64,000 nucleotides of DNA. Source: Hippasteria phrygiana. Taxonomy: Eukaryota; Echinodermata; Asteroidea; Valvatida; Goniasteridae. This document shows, one piece after another, positions 12,040 through 23,059 of this stretch. Numbering within the stretch: the first letter of the stretch is position 1; every line of letters begins with the position of its first letter. A model generated the notes under the pieces. It was given only the letters and a program-made list of their open reading frames with translations, did no database searches and was not told the origin of the DNA. Where the stretch lies: positions 1,116,001 through 1,180,000 of the forward strand of contig JAZGUH010000145.1 of the NCBI GenBank assembly GCA_037893225.1. Direction: 5' to 3'. A program made the translations under genes and the position numbers.

Positions 12040-12175
12040 AACAGCTCCTTGAAATTGGACCCAGGTTGGGGAGCTTGACCAGCTGGCTTGCACCATTCAC
12101 CGATGTGTAACCAGTTGCCAAACAAAAGTTGGTAAATTGGGGCAGTATTTTTTGAAAAGTTTTTCTTACTGGAGG
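12040..12175 (+). repeat. Interspersed repeat family A, 5' half, interrupted by an LTR element
   Basis: The block around GACCAGCTGGCTTGCACC and GTGTAACCAGTTG matches the block at 25,165-25,245. The family resumes at 13,850 after the LTR element. The LTR element therefore landed inside an older copy of this repeat. Confidence 0.6.
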
Positions 12176-12529
12176 GAGCTGAGATTTGAAGCTAATACAT
12201 GTAGAACTGCGTCATAACCATTTTGTGCTAGTTTTCTCTATTTCTTTGTATAAAGAAGCATCACCTCTGTGTAGACTGTTGTAACGCCGTTAGCTGTATT
12301 TTCCGAGGTACGGTCCTTAGTTTCGAACGGTGAGTCTGAAGGGCGCCACCGTGCGGCGGAGACGGGTTATGGCAATCTCCCGCCTCCGTCGCCGGTCGGT
12401 TCTTTTCGACCACCGCTTCACAGAATAAATCAGGCAGCTCAACCGAACCCAAAGTGTTGAGGGCTGTTTAATTATTTGTGTAGACCCCCGCTCACAAGGC
12501 TAACTCCGCCCATAAGGACTTAACCCCCG
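12176..12529 (+). repeat. 5' LTR
   Basis: This is the left copy of the direct terminal repeat. It contains the GC-rich block CGTGCGGCGGAGACGGG and ends near CTTAACCCCCG. The two LTRs differ by only a few substitutions, so the insertion is moderately young. Confidence 0.75.
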
Positions 12530-12635
12530 TAGATAAGTGTCAGAAGTGGGATTGACTGCAGCAGTGAGGAGTGGACTGCCCTGCCTGACGGAGGCAGACT
12601 ATTCAGTTCCAGAGTGCCCTCGCACAGTCAAAGCG

Positions 12636-12923
12636 ATGGCAACTTCAATTAAAGTGAAGGGACCCGGGGCGGCTAAAGCCCTCCGATTTAGTCTCGTTGA
12701 CGGTAGATTGTCACTAGCTACCCTGCAAAGCTATTGGACTAATGCGACAGGACTACTGCAAGCCAGTGCTGAGGAAGACACTGTCCTCTCCATAGTTGAT
12801 GGTGTGGTATTGCCCCCGGATGGAGGTTGGTTGGACACAGTGACATACGAACCAATAGTCAACAAAGTCAAACAGGAGACTGGATGCCCCCGCGAGCACG
12901 GCGACTGTAGTCATGGCCCCTGA
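12636..12923 (+). CDS. Small ORF inside the LTR element, function unknown
   Basis: This is a 95-residue frame starting MATSIKVKGPG. The first 35 residues (IKVKGPGAAKALRFSLVDG, then SLATLQSYW) loosely resemble the first half of a PB1-like fold, which is only a guess. The second half (AEEDTVLSIVDGVVLPP, GGWLDTVTYEPIV) is repeated almost exactly in the next 190 bp (12,958-13,070), in a different frame register after a stop. The frame is also open upstream to 12,537. It could be the remnant of a gag or a captured exon. Confidence 0.4.
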   Translation: MATSIKVKGPGAAKALRFSLVDGRLSLATLQSYWTNATGLLQASAEEDTVLSIVDGVVLPPDGGWLDTVTYEPIVNKVKQETGCPREHGDCSHGP

Positions 12924-13070
12924 GCGAATGATTCCCTCCTTCAGTGGTCAGGAGGAGTGCTGAGGAAGACACAGTCCTCTCCATAGTTGATGGTGTGGTA
13001 TTGCCCCCGCAGGGAGGTTGGTTGGACACAGTGACATATGAACCAATAGTCAATCAAGTCAAACAGGAGA
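12764..13070 (+). repeat. Internal duplication, about 194-bp period
   Basis: The block GCTGAGGAAGACAC...CAAACAGGAGA at 12,764-12,876 recurs at 12,958-13,070 with only a handful of differences. Confidence 0.85.
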
Positions 13071-13491
13071 CACCGCCAGCCTCAAAGACCGCTCAGACGT
13101 TCTCGCCGCGTAAACAAGGGTCGATCACCGGTGAGATATCAGTCAAGTGTTCTCCATCTACTCGACCAAGTCAAGCGGCTGGTCACCAACGAACGGGAGT
13201 CGGACTCCTCTGACACAGAGTGACAGAACTATTGCAGGACCCTTACCGCATTCATGCTTCAGGCCCCGGACTGCTAGTTCACAGTAGTTGGTAAATAACC
13301 TATTACTTTGTTAAACATGTAGTTCCTTGAAAGAAATTTCTGAGATGTTAGTTCAGATAGCTTTGAGTCTAAGCTTAGTTCTTGGTTACCTTGGACTTGT
13401 TTGCCAAAAAATGGTTGTTTTGTGGACGCTGCTCTGTCTTCACTTGACAGTCGTCGAGGGCGACGACACATTAGTGTTGGACGATTGTAGT

Positions 13492-13844
13492 GAGCTGAGA
13501 TTTGAAACTAATACATGTAGAACTGCGTCATAACCATTTTGTGCTAGTTTTCTTTTTTCTTTGTATAAAGAAGCATCACCTCTGTGTAGACTGTTGTAAC
13601 GCCGTGAGCTGTATTTTCCGAGGTACGGTCCTTAGTTTCGAACGGTAAGTCTGAAGGGCGTCACCGTGCGGCGGAGACGGGTTATGGCAATCTCCCGCCT
13701 CCGTCGCCGGTCGGTTCTTTTCGACCACCGCTCCACAGAATAAATCAGGCAGCTCAACCGAACCCAAAGTGTTGAGGGCTGTTTAATGACTTGTGTAGAC
13801 CCCCGCTCACAAGACTAACTCCGCCCATAAGGACTTAATCCCCG
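13492..13844 (+). repeat. 3' LTR
   Basis: This is the right copy of the direct terminal repeat. The sequence diverges from the 5' LTR immediately after the final CCCCG. Confidence 0.75.
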
Positions 13845-14020
13845 CCACATAACGATTGTAGGCCGACCATCGCTGGAAACTGGTACAAAAATTTCATTTG
13901 TCATAAAAATGACAGCACACCTGGTGTCATGATTTCACAGGGTGCTTGAGACCATTATGTACTTTTCATAATAATTCAGTAGTTTTTTGATTTGTATATT
14001 TGCAAAAGTTGTATATTTCC
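13845..14020 (+). repeat. Interspersed repeat family A, 3' half
   Basis: The blocks GACAGCACACCTGGTG, ATGATTTCACAGGGTGCTTG and AATAATTCAGTAGTTTT match copies at 19.3, 25.3 and 48.7 kb and an inverted one at 26.5 kb. It is the continuation of the copy broken at 12,175. Confidence 0.75.
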
Positions 14021-14167
14021 TGTACTCAAAGGATTTTGCAGTGGATGCATATAGGGTTTTAAAGTTATGTGGTTGCACGTTTTCGATGTACATGGTTATT
14101 GAATCAGTCACGGTAGGCCTGGTTGCACCAGGAAAAATGTGGAAATGTAGGCCTACCCGAGAGGATA

Positions 14168-14430
14168 GTCAAAGTTAAAGAAGTTCAGCGGGAAAAAGAA
14201 AGCTCTGCAACACTATTCTATCGCGATAAGTTGAGGAGTAAACCAACAATTGGGGACCGGTTGAAGCCCATTGGGAACCCAGAAGAAGCCCACTTAAAGC
14301 ACAGCTGGTACCCAATCACAGCCAATTTGCGGTTACTCGGTGCAATTCCTTCAGTTTGGTTTCCGTATTTTGATACGCAATCATGGACTGATGGAATCCC
14401 GGTACGTCGGAGGCAATTAATCACGAAGCA
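14168..14430 (+). CDS. Possible exon of an unrecognised host gene
   Basis: An open plus-strand stretch with gene-like amino-acid use is flanked by a plausible acceptor (GAGGATAG) and an excellent donor (AAGCAG followed by GTAGGTAC). It starts with basic residues (KVKEVQREKESS), then DRLKPIGNPEEAH and a compact aromatic block with PITANLRLLGAIPSVWFPYF and WTDGIPVRRRQL. I do not recognise the family. No other exon of the same gene was found nearby. Orientation is opposite to the host oxidase gene that starts 3 kb further right. It might also be a retroposed fragment. Confidence 0.4.
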
Positions 14431-14479
14431 GGTAGGTACATATTTAGAAAATATATTTTACAAAAGGATGTAATACAAA

Positions 14480-17344
14480 TAGGTTCACCTTAGGTATTTT
14501 TTCTAAAACAATGTAATCTTTAATGCTATTGTCATATTTTGTTAACGCACATCAATTATTGTTACAAGAGATATACTAGTAATACAGTAAAATATTGTAG
14601 GGTCTATGTCGATTGATGTAATACCTAAATTATACAAGCTTTATGTATGTATCAATTATGACGCAAATAATCTTTCTTGAAACGTCTTTAATTGATTTGT
14701 AGTTTAAACTTAACTAATCATTTGTAAACATGTATCTGCAATTATAACGTTAATTTAAATTGTCAATCGACACAGTAGTTAGACAGCGTGAATTTAATAT
14801 TCTTAGAAAATGAAATATGTTCGATACATCGATTTTGACTTTGTGAGTGACTGTACAAGCATTGGAGTCAGGCATTCAGAGGAAGTGCTGTCAGTATAAT
14901 GAGACATGTTGACTTGTGGTTCAATTTATATTACATTTATTGTTAGAAGTTAGTTTAAGACAACATAATACTTTGTACTTAACACACTATTTTTGTCTTC
15001 AGACATCATTTGCACACGTTTTACTAGTTCGAGTAACTTTAGCCTAATTTTTTTTAGGATTGAAAAGCATGACAATTCGTCATTACATGTCCCCACCGGG
15101 TAAAAACACACAAAAAAACGAAACACTCAACCTACCTGACTACAAATCATAAGAGATCTCCAGCAGTTTGTAACTAAATCAAGAACAGTTGCCACGACAG
15201 TAGGCCTAAATACTGAATTTTCATTACTACTTAGAGGAATGACAACTTGAAATGACATTTTTAGAATACCTCAGGGCAATTCCCTTTAAATCATTCCACT
15301 TTATATACATTTACACTTTATGCACATTTAGGTCGATATAATCTTACACCACGATTCTGGTATATCATGAAGGGTAACTTAATTGTTCGCCATTAAATAA
15401 TTCAGCAGTTTCCGACCCATAAATTGTATTTATATTGTACACTGTATTTGCATAGTAATTATAGTGGGCGAACATCTGCGAGTATCGGACGTACATGAGA
15501 CAATATGAAATGGTTATTAATAATACAAAAACAATATTGTCAAAATCAGAACTATAATTGCTATTTGGTTCACACAATCAATTCCTAAAATGACATCCTA
15601 AGGTGTCGCATACACTGCTAAAATCTGCTTGCTAATTGTAATGCCCCCCCCCCCCCCCCCCCCGGCTAAGACGCTGACGCTAATGTCTAAATGGTTTCTA
15701 AAATGATTCATATGCGGTGTTTATCATTTTGTTTCTTTCTGTGATTTTGTTCATTGTAGCAAACACAAGGATTGTCGTAATACAAGTGTATTTTCGCTTT
15801 TTAGGTTTTTAGAACGCCGTTGTATACGCATTGTAGTGTCCACATAGTCAAAGTCGGTTTATACTTAACGTAAATATATAAAAGCGATATGAATTTATTA
15901 GGGTAACAATTTTTTTTGAACCGGTCTTCAGTTAGCGCCCTTAAAGGTGATCTTGTATGTCAACAAAATTTATTCCAATCATACAAATTTAAACCACATT
16001 TAAAGGCAATTAAAAGAAAACTGTAGAAACCCTATAAATATATCGTCTTGGTTGAAAATAAATTGGCCCAAAAATTTGCAAAACGCCTTTTTGGTGTTCA
16101 CTGCAGTGCAATCAAATGATACCATGTTGTACTTTACCGGTGAACATCTCTGCAAATTGTTTAAGTATATAGGCCAAAGCACTTGAAAACTACGGTGAGT
16201 GTGCCCCTATCCGGGAGCTGAAAGAACCAAAAAGCCCGGTCCAGTTTATACCGCAGACATGGACGTGCGCAAGTGAATGTAGCCTTTGCAAAAAATATAA
16301 TGTTGAAAACAAGTCTTGTGCCTTCCAATTTCTTACATAAATCTTGACCGGAAATTATTGGGCAATGCACACAGTCGTACTTCCCCAATACGTCCGAGGA
16401 CAATGCTTTGTGTTTCCTATTGTTCCTTTAATATAACCAACCCCCATAGACTAAGCACGTATCCTTACGTTCGAGGACCGATTTCAACAAAAGACTCTAC
16501 GTTCGAGGACTGAAAGGTTTCTTTGTGTTTCCTTTCTTCTCTTGTCCTCGGAGATGTATACAGTGCACGTACACTTGAACAGAACGACAGGTCATTGTTG
16601 GAGCCAGTCCGTGTTTAGTAGGCGTGGTCTATGTTGGAATGACGTCATCCCAAACGAGGGTATAGCTAGCTCGTTGCTATATGGACGCACAAAGGAATGA
16701 CGTCCACGAAACGAAGACGGTGTGGCTCCCTGCTACGGACGCACAAAGAATGGAGTGTATGTCCCAGGCTCAGGTGGCGGGAACTGTTGAAGAAAAGGTA
16801 GAGATTATAGGAAAACATGCCACCATCCCAGCGAAAACTGAATTTAATATTTATCTAGTTTACCAGCATTATTTGCTTATCGTATAGCTGCTATCTCTGT
16901 GCTTTGGGATGTCCCTGAAAAAGAAATTCACATTAAATTGCTAATTTGTTATCATTAGGCAAATTATTGGCTTTGCCGGTTGCGCACCCAGGGTTTGACT
17001 AAGGGGGGGGGGGGGGGGGGGGGGCTCACCATTTCTTTCCAAACATTCTTCTCAAAAAGTTTCAATTTTTAAATGTTGGCCCTAGAAGAGAAGTGAGGGT
17101 ATAAAAACAATCTCTTTTTTCAGACCAAATACAGTGCACAATGATGTTACTACTTTTTGGTTTTAAAAAATTCTCTTTCATAATTCGATGGGATGGTGGA
17201 ATCCATTCAATTGAAGTTGTCAATTTTCACCACGTATATAGCAGCTTTTGTACCCTGAAAAATGATAGTAGATAAGTATTTGGAGGAATAGTACGGACTA
17301 AAAAGGATTTATCAAACATAAATATAATTTACAAGGTGATTTAC
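14480..17344. other. Non-coding intergenic or intronic stretch
   Basis: AT-rich with no recognisable coding sequence. It includes a 20-bp poly-C run near 15,643-15,662 and a 19-bp poly-G run near 17,005-17,023. The block GACTAAGCACGTATCC near 16,450 is related to one near 1,120. The last coding exon of the oxidase gene should lie on the minus strand here or further left, but I could not identify it. Confidence 0.4.
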
Positions 17345-17512
17345 CGGTTTTGTGAATTGGTCTTGGCATGCCATGCGGATTCTCTCTGCCGTGGCTGGAC
17401 TGTCCAGGCGGAATGCCTTAGGGATGCCGGCATCATCTCTGGCTGACTGAATGGCATCCTTGATGGCAAAGAAGACTGAGGATGCTAGGAATAATGGAGG
17501 TTCCCCAATGCC
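17345..17512 (-). CDS. XDH: XDH-like exon, GEPPLF active-site glutamate
   Basis: The acceptor is TTGTCAG and the donor is AAACCG followed by GTAAAT. The exon encodes [20 protein letters not shown] and then [20 protein letters not shown]. The glutamate of GEPPLF matches the catalytic Glu1261 of the bovine enzyme. It begins in phase 0 and joins the preceding exon ending SSK. The final residues of the protein (usually a short PW-x-V-R tail) must be on a further exon to the left that I did not find. Confidence 0.9.
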
Positions 17513-17904
17513 CTGACAATAACATGGATAATGGATGTTATGGAATAAATAGTTCAACATGCCGATCTTGCTTCTATACCTCAATAGTTTCATCTTTTCA
17601 AAGGTCTCAACCTCATCCATCAACCTGCGATCTTCATCCAATCTCAACCTTCAACAATCCCAAGGCCCACGTACCAGCACTGCTATAGTCAACAGGCGTT
17701 TGCTGTAGCAGCACCGGCACTCTAGAATAGGCCCCCTCTGCACATCAAAAACACACCGTCAACTCCTTCAAAACTCAGTTAAAAACTCTAATCACCCATA
17801 TACAACGCCCGGTATAAAGCGCTGTATAAATGTTATGTATTATAGTTAGTATTAGTATTATTACACAGGCAGATAGGTGGACAATCAGGTTGGTAGAACA
17901 CATT

Positions 17905-18200
17905 CATACACTACGTCGGGAAGAGGCAAAAATCTCTCTTCTAATTTACATCATCCCCGACGCAAATTCCATCTTCTCACCGATTACTGGATTAGAATTG
18001 GTCAATCAACCCCGGCAAGCTCGGTGGTCGAGTGGTTAAGACGTCTGCATTAATAAGCAGGAAGTCGTCGGTTCGAATCCCGCCCGAGTGAGCCTGTGAA
18101 TGTTTTTCCCACAGGCTCTCGGAAAGCACTGAGCATATAGTCAAACACTACGTCCGCGATGGCAAAAATCTCTTCTCGCAAAAAAACAACTCTTTTCATC
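17905..18200 (+). mobile_element. tRNA-derived SINE
   Basis: The tRNA-like part starts near 18,018. It has an A box (TGGTCGAGTGG at 18,025-18,035) and a perfect B box (GGTTCGAATCC at 18,070-18,080), followed by a tail shared with the copy at 3.4 kb. A second copy of the tail lies just upstream at 17,905-17,950, which suggests a dimer or tandem insertion. Lack of a good cloverleaf anticodon arm and the presence of the shared tail argue for a SINE and not a working tRNA gene. Confidence 0.75.
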
Positions 18201-18483
18201 CGTCAGTTTTTACTGAAGAGATTCTCACATGTTCTGTTTGGAACCAAATTCTGGGCTACATTGTTGGTCATCTAGTTTCAGCCAAGATTAAGATTTACTA
18301 AAAAGTAACCACTTTTTGCTCCTATAAATTGACAGCCAAAAACTAACGTGTTATAGCCTATTACACGTTAATGTTTAACTGTCAACCAACCAGGCAGGCG
18401 GGGAGACAGGATTGCAAAGATGGTGTCGGGCAAGGAGGTGGGCTGGCGGGGCAGGCGAGACAGGGGGTCAAGAGTACACTGAC

Positions 18484-18672
18484 CTTTGATGAACAGACAG
18501 CGAGTGGGTTAGGTGCCCTTGTCAGGAGACTGATATTGAACTCTCCTGGAATGTCACCAAATCCGGGGATCTTATAGAAACCAGGCCCTTTGGTCAGTAG
18601 ATGTCCAGTTGGGGTCATTCGATAATCTTCCATGACAAACAATCCGTAGCCTTGAATAAATGCGCCTTCAAT
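18484..18672 (-). CDS. XDH: XDH-like exon
   Basis: The acceptor is GTCAACAG and the donor is TCAAAG followed by GTCAGT. The exon runs [18 protein letters not shown] to LAVCSSK in phase 0 at both ends, 63 codons. The G-P-x-x-Y-K-I-P block ([18 protein letters not shown]) is conserved in the family. It joins the next exon at GIGEPP. Confidence 0.9.
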
Positions 18673-18699
18673 CTGTTGACAAACAAATTGTTTTCTATT

Positions 18700-19190
18700 A
18701 TCAAAGTATATCAGTTTGGGTAAGATCGGGTATAGCAGCTACGTCCAAGACTGTGACCAGGCCTCAAGCAGAATACTTGAGTCGACAAAGTGTCAAAGTG
18801 TGGATGGGGTTTGCAGTCCCTATCTGATTCCTTGTCCTCACCAAAGGTTTCCTCCTAACTTTTAAAATGGAACCTTGTCTTTATCCTACTCCTCCCATTA
18901 TGTGACCTTCTGTAGCATATTCAGGAACAACAGAAAAAACAAAAATAATAAGTTATTAACTAAATTGGACATATGTAATAACAATATATATATATATATG
19001 TCCGATTTAGTTAATCACTTGCAGCTTAACGGTGGTATACATCATTTGCTTTTGCTGTATTAAATGTTCAGATATAAATGGATTTGGGGGTTCGTAGGGT
19101 GCTAGCAAATACTGAAACACTGACCAGTTTAAGATTTTGTGTAAATTAGATGCTGGGAAAAGCGTAGTCTGCGTAAAGAGAAACAAATTA
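18700..19190. other. Intron, AT-rich
   Basis: Non-coding, with an (AT)n run near 18,985-19,000. Nothing else is recognised. Confidence 0.4.
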
Positions 19191-19194
19191 AGTT

Positions 19195-19435
19195 ATAGTA
19201 GTCTGGTTCCCTGACCATACTTTAGACAAAATGGAGCATTTTATAGACGTCAGGGAATTATCGGGCCTACAATCGTTGGAAAACCATATATATTTCCACT
19301 TTTCTTGAAAACGACAGCACACCAGGTGCCATGATTTCACAGGGTGCTTGAGACTGCTATTTACAGTCTCGTACGGTATTTTGTAATAATTCAGTAGTTT
19401 TGTTTGTTGACGTTTGCAAATGATGTATACTACAT
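19195..19435 (+). repeat. Interspersed repeat family A
   Basis: It begins with AGTCTGGTTCCCTGACCATA and continues with GTCAGGGAATTATCGG, GACAGCACACCAGGTGCC and AATAATTCAGTAGTTTTG. The opening and the GTCAGGGAA block are inverted relative to each other, which suggests a palindromic non-autonomous element. Confidence 0.75.
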
Positions 19436-19684
19436 TTAATTTATTATATATATTAAGCTGCAATTTTTGTTTTTCGAAATGTTGTAATCGTTAAATTTGT
19501 ATTTAATAGATGATAAAAGAAAAAAATGCCGTAAAACATTACATTCATACATAGATTAATAAGGAGTGGATTTAACGATTAAACCCGTTTTAGGGAACAG
19601 GGGAAAGTGAAATCGACAATTCTAGACTTGTATTGTTGTGACAACCTGCCCGATACCAACGACTTAATTGAGACTATCCCCCAC

Positions 19685-19865
19685 CTGTCCGATATCAACG
19701 GCCGGATTGAGACTATCCCCCACGTCCATGACAATATCGGTTCGTAGCACACGATGATCCCCAGTAAGGCAGTCAACCTCGACATCAGACACCGCCACGC
19801 CGTACACGAAATAGTTGAACGGTCTTCCCTCGCTGGTGTCCCAGTTGAAGTGCAAGTCTGGAGTT
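19685..19865 (-). CDS. XDH: XDH-like exon, DIVMDVG block
   Basis: The acceptor is TTGCACAG and the donor is GGACAG followed by GTGGGG. The exon encodes [20 protein letters not shown], then [11 protein letters not shown] and [19 protein letters not shown]. It starts with one base that completes the lysine codon of the upstream exon. Its last 35 bases plus donor are duplicated directly downstream (see findings). Confidence 0.9.
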
Positions 19866-19999
19866 CTGTGCAAAGTGTAGAGGAACGCAATTGTTATTTT
19901 CTGATTGAGTGACGTTATCATGAATAATACTAGCTACATTAAAAAGGCACACCCAGCACTGAAATTCACCAAATTTAATCTGTTTGGTTAATTACCTAA

Positions 20000-21108
20000 C
20001 CTATTTGAAAGGTCTGTGTGTAAAATTCTTCCTTAATGTGTAATATTTACGGCGAGATGTGGAGAACCAAATAATTGACATCCGGACATTGCACTGGCAC
20101 TGCATGAAGTGCCGTGAAACCTCTATACAGCAAATCTCTCCAGATCAAGGGAACCACTCTCAATTCTCCAATTTTCCAACGGTCCTACTTTTACCAGACT
20201 ATACTGGCGTCCTCGAAATTATTTTCGTTAATGATTGTCCGACAAACGGCGCATTTTCAAGGGCTGGTCGTAACCTCTGTTCATTTTATAGAGACCGTAT
20301 AAGAAGTAAGCACAGGAAGAGCTCGATCGCTAGAGTCAGAATAGTAACACAACACTAGAAATCTCCATGCGCACGCAGGCTTTTAGCGCGACTTGCCGTG
20401 ACAGAGGACTCATGCCAGAAAAATAGTTTTGTTCTCTAAGTAAGCTCAACTTTTCTGCTAACCGTTAAGCAACTATTTTAAATTGGGCCCAGATATGGCG
20501 CAGTTGCTATTCACTCTTGTGTTGTAATTGGTTCGCATAATGCCACAATAATGGCTAGTATAAGTCTCTATCTGCACGTTCGACTTTACTTACAACTTTT
20601 TATACAGACAAATACCCCATATTAGGAACGAATCCGAGGAGTCGGTCCCCTCCACCCGCTCCTTTGGATGCGCCACCGAGTACAACTTATGTACACATAT
20701 CAATACGGTACGCGTACATTGTTAAAAGAAACAAGTACAACAAAGATATGATTAGGCTAAAACATTGTTGTGTTGCCTTCCGCGACCGACCCTAAAAGTT
20801 ACAAAAGTCGGGTCGCGGGTTTTTGTTATTATTTTTACAGAAATTTTCAAAATCTTACCCTTTTCCCGCACCAAATGAACAGGTTTTATTGAAATTATTG
20901 TCTTTTAACAGCTACGACGGCACAATCGTACATTTCGCCATCTTACTTTTAAATAAGTTTACTCTTTGCCTCCCGAGGTCCGAGTTACACGACATGTAGT
21001 ATTGTTTTTATGGACGGTAAACAAAAATCGACCGACCGACCCTCCCTCCCGATTTTTCCAATAAGTTAAGGGCAATGCAAGGTTTTTCTTTTGCCTTGTT
21101 TAACTCAC
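20000..21108. other. Intron, no gene recognised
   Basis: Short open frames only. Near 20,775-20,820 a small GC-rich inverted repeat (GCGACCGACCC versus GGGTCGCGG) stands in AT-rich sequence, and a similar CGACCGACCGACCC block is near 21,030. These are likely remnants of a palindromic element. Confidence 0.35.
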
Positions 21109-21161
21109 TTGTAGAATCCAATCGAAGACAGACTGACACGATTCTCATAAGCTGCCATTAC
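21109..21161 (-). CDS. XDH: XDH-like short exon
   Basis: A 53-bp exon. The acceptor is TTTTCAG and the donor is TACAA followed by GTGAGT. It reads VMAAYENRVSLSSIGFY plus two bases of the next codon, matching the family block (V/T)AAY...VSLSA(T/I)GFY. Phases close with both neighbours, which supports a very short exon. Confidence 0.85.
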
Positions 21162-21643
21162 CTGAAAAGGCACACGGGAATAGACACGTTATAAACCCAA
21201 ATAATCATTATCTTTTACCTTTACTTAATTGTGTAAGATAGCATTGGCAGAGCTGACAACAGAATTAAAGGCAGTCTTTATACTTTACATGAAATATACA
21301 CATGAAATAACAAATCTGTGAAAGTTGGAGCTCAATCCGTCACCAAGTCATGAGGAAATAGTGAAAAATCAGTCTGTTGTGTAAACACTGGTTTGGTGCA
21401 AGTTTAGATGAACTTTTCGATTGCTTAAACTGAAATACGCCAGAGCATATTTGGGGGTCTTCAGATACAATTCGCAAAGATTGCATTTCGGAGAGAAATA
21501 TTTCTTAGGACCATTGGTGTTGGTTCCATCTTTATAAATAGTAAGCTTTCAGATTAAAGGATCAATTTTTCTTATTTCCAAATTATATCATACGTTTAAA
21601 TGCCAATGCATTCTCGCAGAATAACCCAGACACTTCATTAAAA

Positions 21644-21790
21644 CCCTAACGTCCTAGGCATTCACTTGGGGTACAGTACACTATACTACAAAATACTACT
21701 CAATTCTTATAGGCTAGTGTAGTAGTACCGGTAATACTGCATACTACAGTTTACTCAAGTAGTATTTTGTCGTATGCGGTGACGTTAGGG
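21644..21790. mobile_element. Small palindromic element (MITE-like)
   Basis: The outer arms CCCTAACGTC (21,644-21,653) and GACGTTAGGG (21,781-21,790) are exact complements, and inner arms ACAAAATACTACT and AGTAGTATTTTGT (21,688-21,700, 21,758-21,770) are also paired. The 147-bp segment could fold into a long hairpin. No target duplication was identified. Confidence 0.55.
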
Positions 21791-21899
21791 GATACCTTTT
21801 ATCTTTTCTTGTACATAATTCAACCAATCAAAGTTATAGTTGTATTTTTATGGCATTTCCTGCTCCTTCATATGTTTAATAAGAATCGTTCCATCTTAC

Positions 21900-21971
21900 C
21901 CAGCTCTCCCATATTCCTTTGGGGTTGTGAATGAAGGGTTCCAATCGATGTAGTATTGTTTCACAAGCATC
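21900..21971 (-). CDS. XDH: XDH-like short exon
   Basis: A 72-bp exon. The acceptor is TTGATTAG and the donor is AGCTGG followed by GTAAGA. It encodes DACETILHRLEPFIHNPKGI and WESW in phase 0, matching the family block DAC-x-T-(I/L)-L-x-RLEP. It fits exactly between the exon ending MAVK and the one starting VMAAY. Confidence 0.9.
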
Positions 21972-22777
21972 CTAATCAAACCAGAAATATATTAAATTCA
22001 CACTGAGCTACTCTGCCGAAAACAGACACAATCTTGTCTCCGATCCATCCCATGTGCCCCTCCTTGGATTATGTCAAGGGATACCAGAGACAAACCCTCA
22101 ACCTTCCTCCTGGTTAATATTGACCCTAAATTTTTCCCCAAAAAGTATATCGTTAAAGACGAGCGCTGAAGCCGTGTCTGCTTCAAAATAAGACCTTGTT
22201 TGGAAATTAAATATATATTGCTCATAGCAACCCCTGCCCCGTTCAGAACATCAAACTTTAATAGTTCCTGACGTTTACATTCCTCCTGTATATCTTCAAT
22301 CACACCTATACCGCATCAACTGCAACCAAGCAAGAATCACCCCTGACACCCCAGACGCGTCAGAGATGTCATCGAAATCCGGAGACAACACAGTTACTAA
22401 AGACATCGGCTTCCACATCAACGACATCAAGCATCCTTCAACTACCTATACTACACATGTCACTCCTTAACCCCTTGAGTACGGTTATCGTAGTGAGGCG
22501 CCGGGGTACCCTCTGCAGCTAAGCAAAACGGCCACAATGTGCTTGTGCAGTCAAACGTAGCATACACAAGAATCCAACAGTGGATTGAAACTGCACAAAT
22601 AGCGGCAAATGGCGTCATCCGGCCTGGTGCCACTGGGTTTTTTGGGCGCCATTTGGCGTCATCCGTACGCAAGGGTTTTAACCAAATTTATGCAAAACAT
22701 GATGCGTGCGCATACCGCCGGAACATTTGTATATAGGGCGGTTTACAAACAGATAAGGGGCATGTGGTTTGACTCAC
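21972..22777. other. Intron
   Basis: No exon recognised. A minus-strand frame (21,998-22,303) has no recognisable domain. Confidence 0.35.
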
Positions 22778-23002
22778 TTTGACAGCCATTCCATTCAGAT
22801 CTGAGCCAGTACTTCCACCAGTGGGTGAGGCATTGGGGACCGTGTTGGTGCTAGACTCACTGATGTGAATCTTATCTGCTGAGATTCTCAGCGTCCTGCT
22901 AGCGACCTGTATCATCTTAGTGTGTAATCCTTGGCCCATCTCTGTACCACCATGAGTGATAAGCACCGTGCCGTCAGTGTAAATATGCACCAAGGCACCG
23001 GC
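22778..23002 (-). CDS. XDH: XDH-like exon, GGTEMGQG molybdopterin-binding block
   Basis: The acceptor is TTCCTACAG and the donor is GTCAAA followed by GTGAGT. It has 75 codons in phase 0, from [20 protein letters not shown] (then EMGQGLHTK) to [14 protein letters not shown] and SDLNGMAVK. The [10 protein letters not shown] loop contacts the molybdenum cofactor in this family. It joins to NQ upstream and DACETIL downstream. Confidence 0.95.
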
Positions 23003-23059
23003 CTGTAGGAATAAGAAACGGCACGAAGTCATTACTCATGTGTCGTCACATTTGAAGAA

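Larger units (their letters stand above)
12176..13844 (+). mobile_element. Short non-autonomous LTR retrotransposon (TRIM-like)
   Basis: Direct repeats of about 353 bp at 12,176-12,529 and 13,492-13,844, nearly identical over their length, flank an interior of under 1 kb. The interior lacks protease, RT and integrase, so it would depend on another element for movement. The orientation is inferred from the internal ORF. The ends do not show clean TG...CA termini, so the boundaries may be off by several bases. The repeat in which it sits continues on both sides. Confidence 0.75.

Noticed and set aside
17312..17344. Read-through of the last oxidase exon into [10 protein letters not shown]
   Set aside because: A good GTAAAT donor follows AAACCG and the extra residues do not resemble the family's C-terminus.
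18018..18091. Functional tRNA gene
   Set aside because: A and B boxes are good, but the stems pair poorly and the sequence continues into a tail shared with the copy at 3.4 kb, so it is a tRNA-derived SINE.
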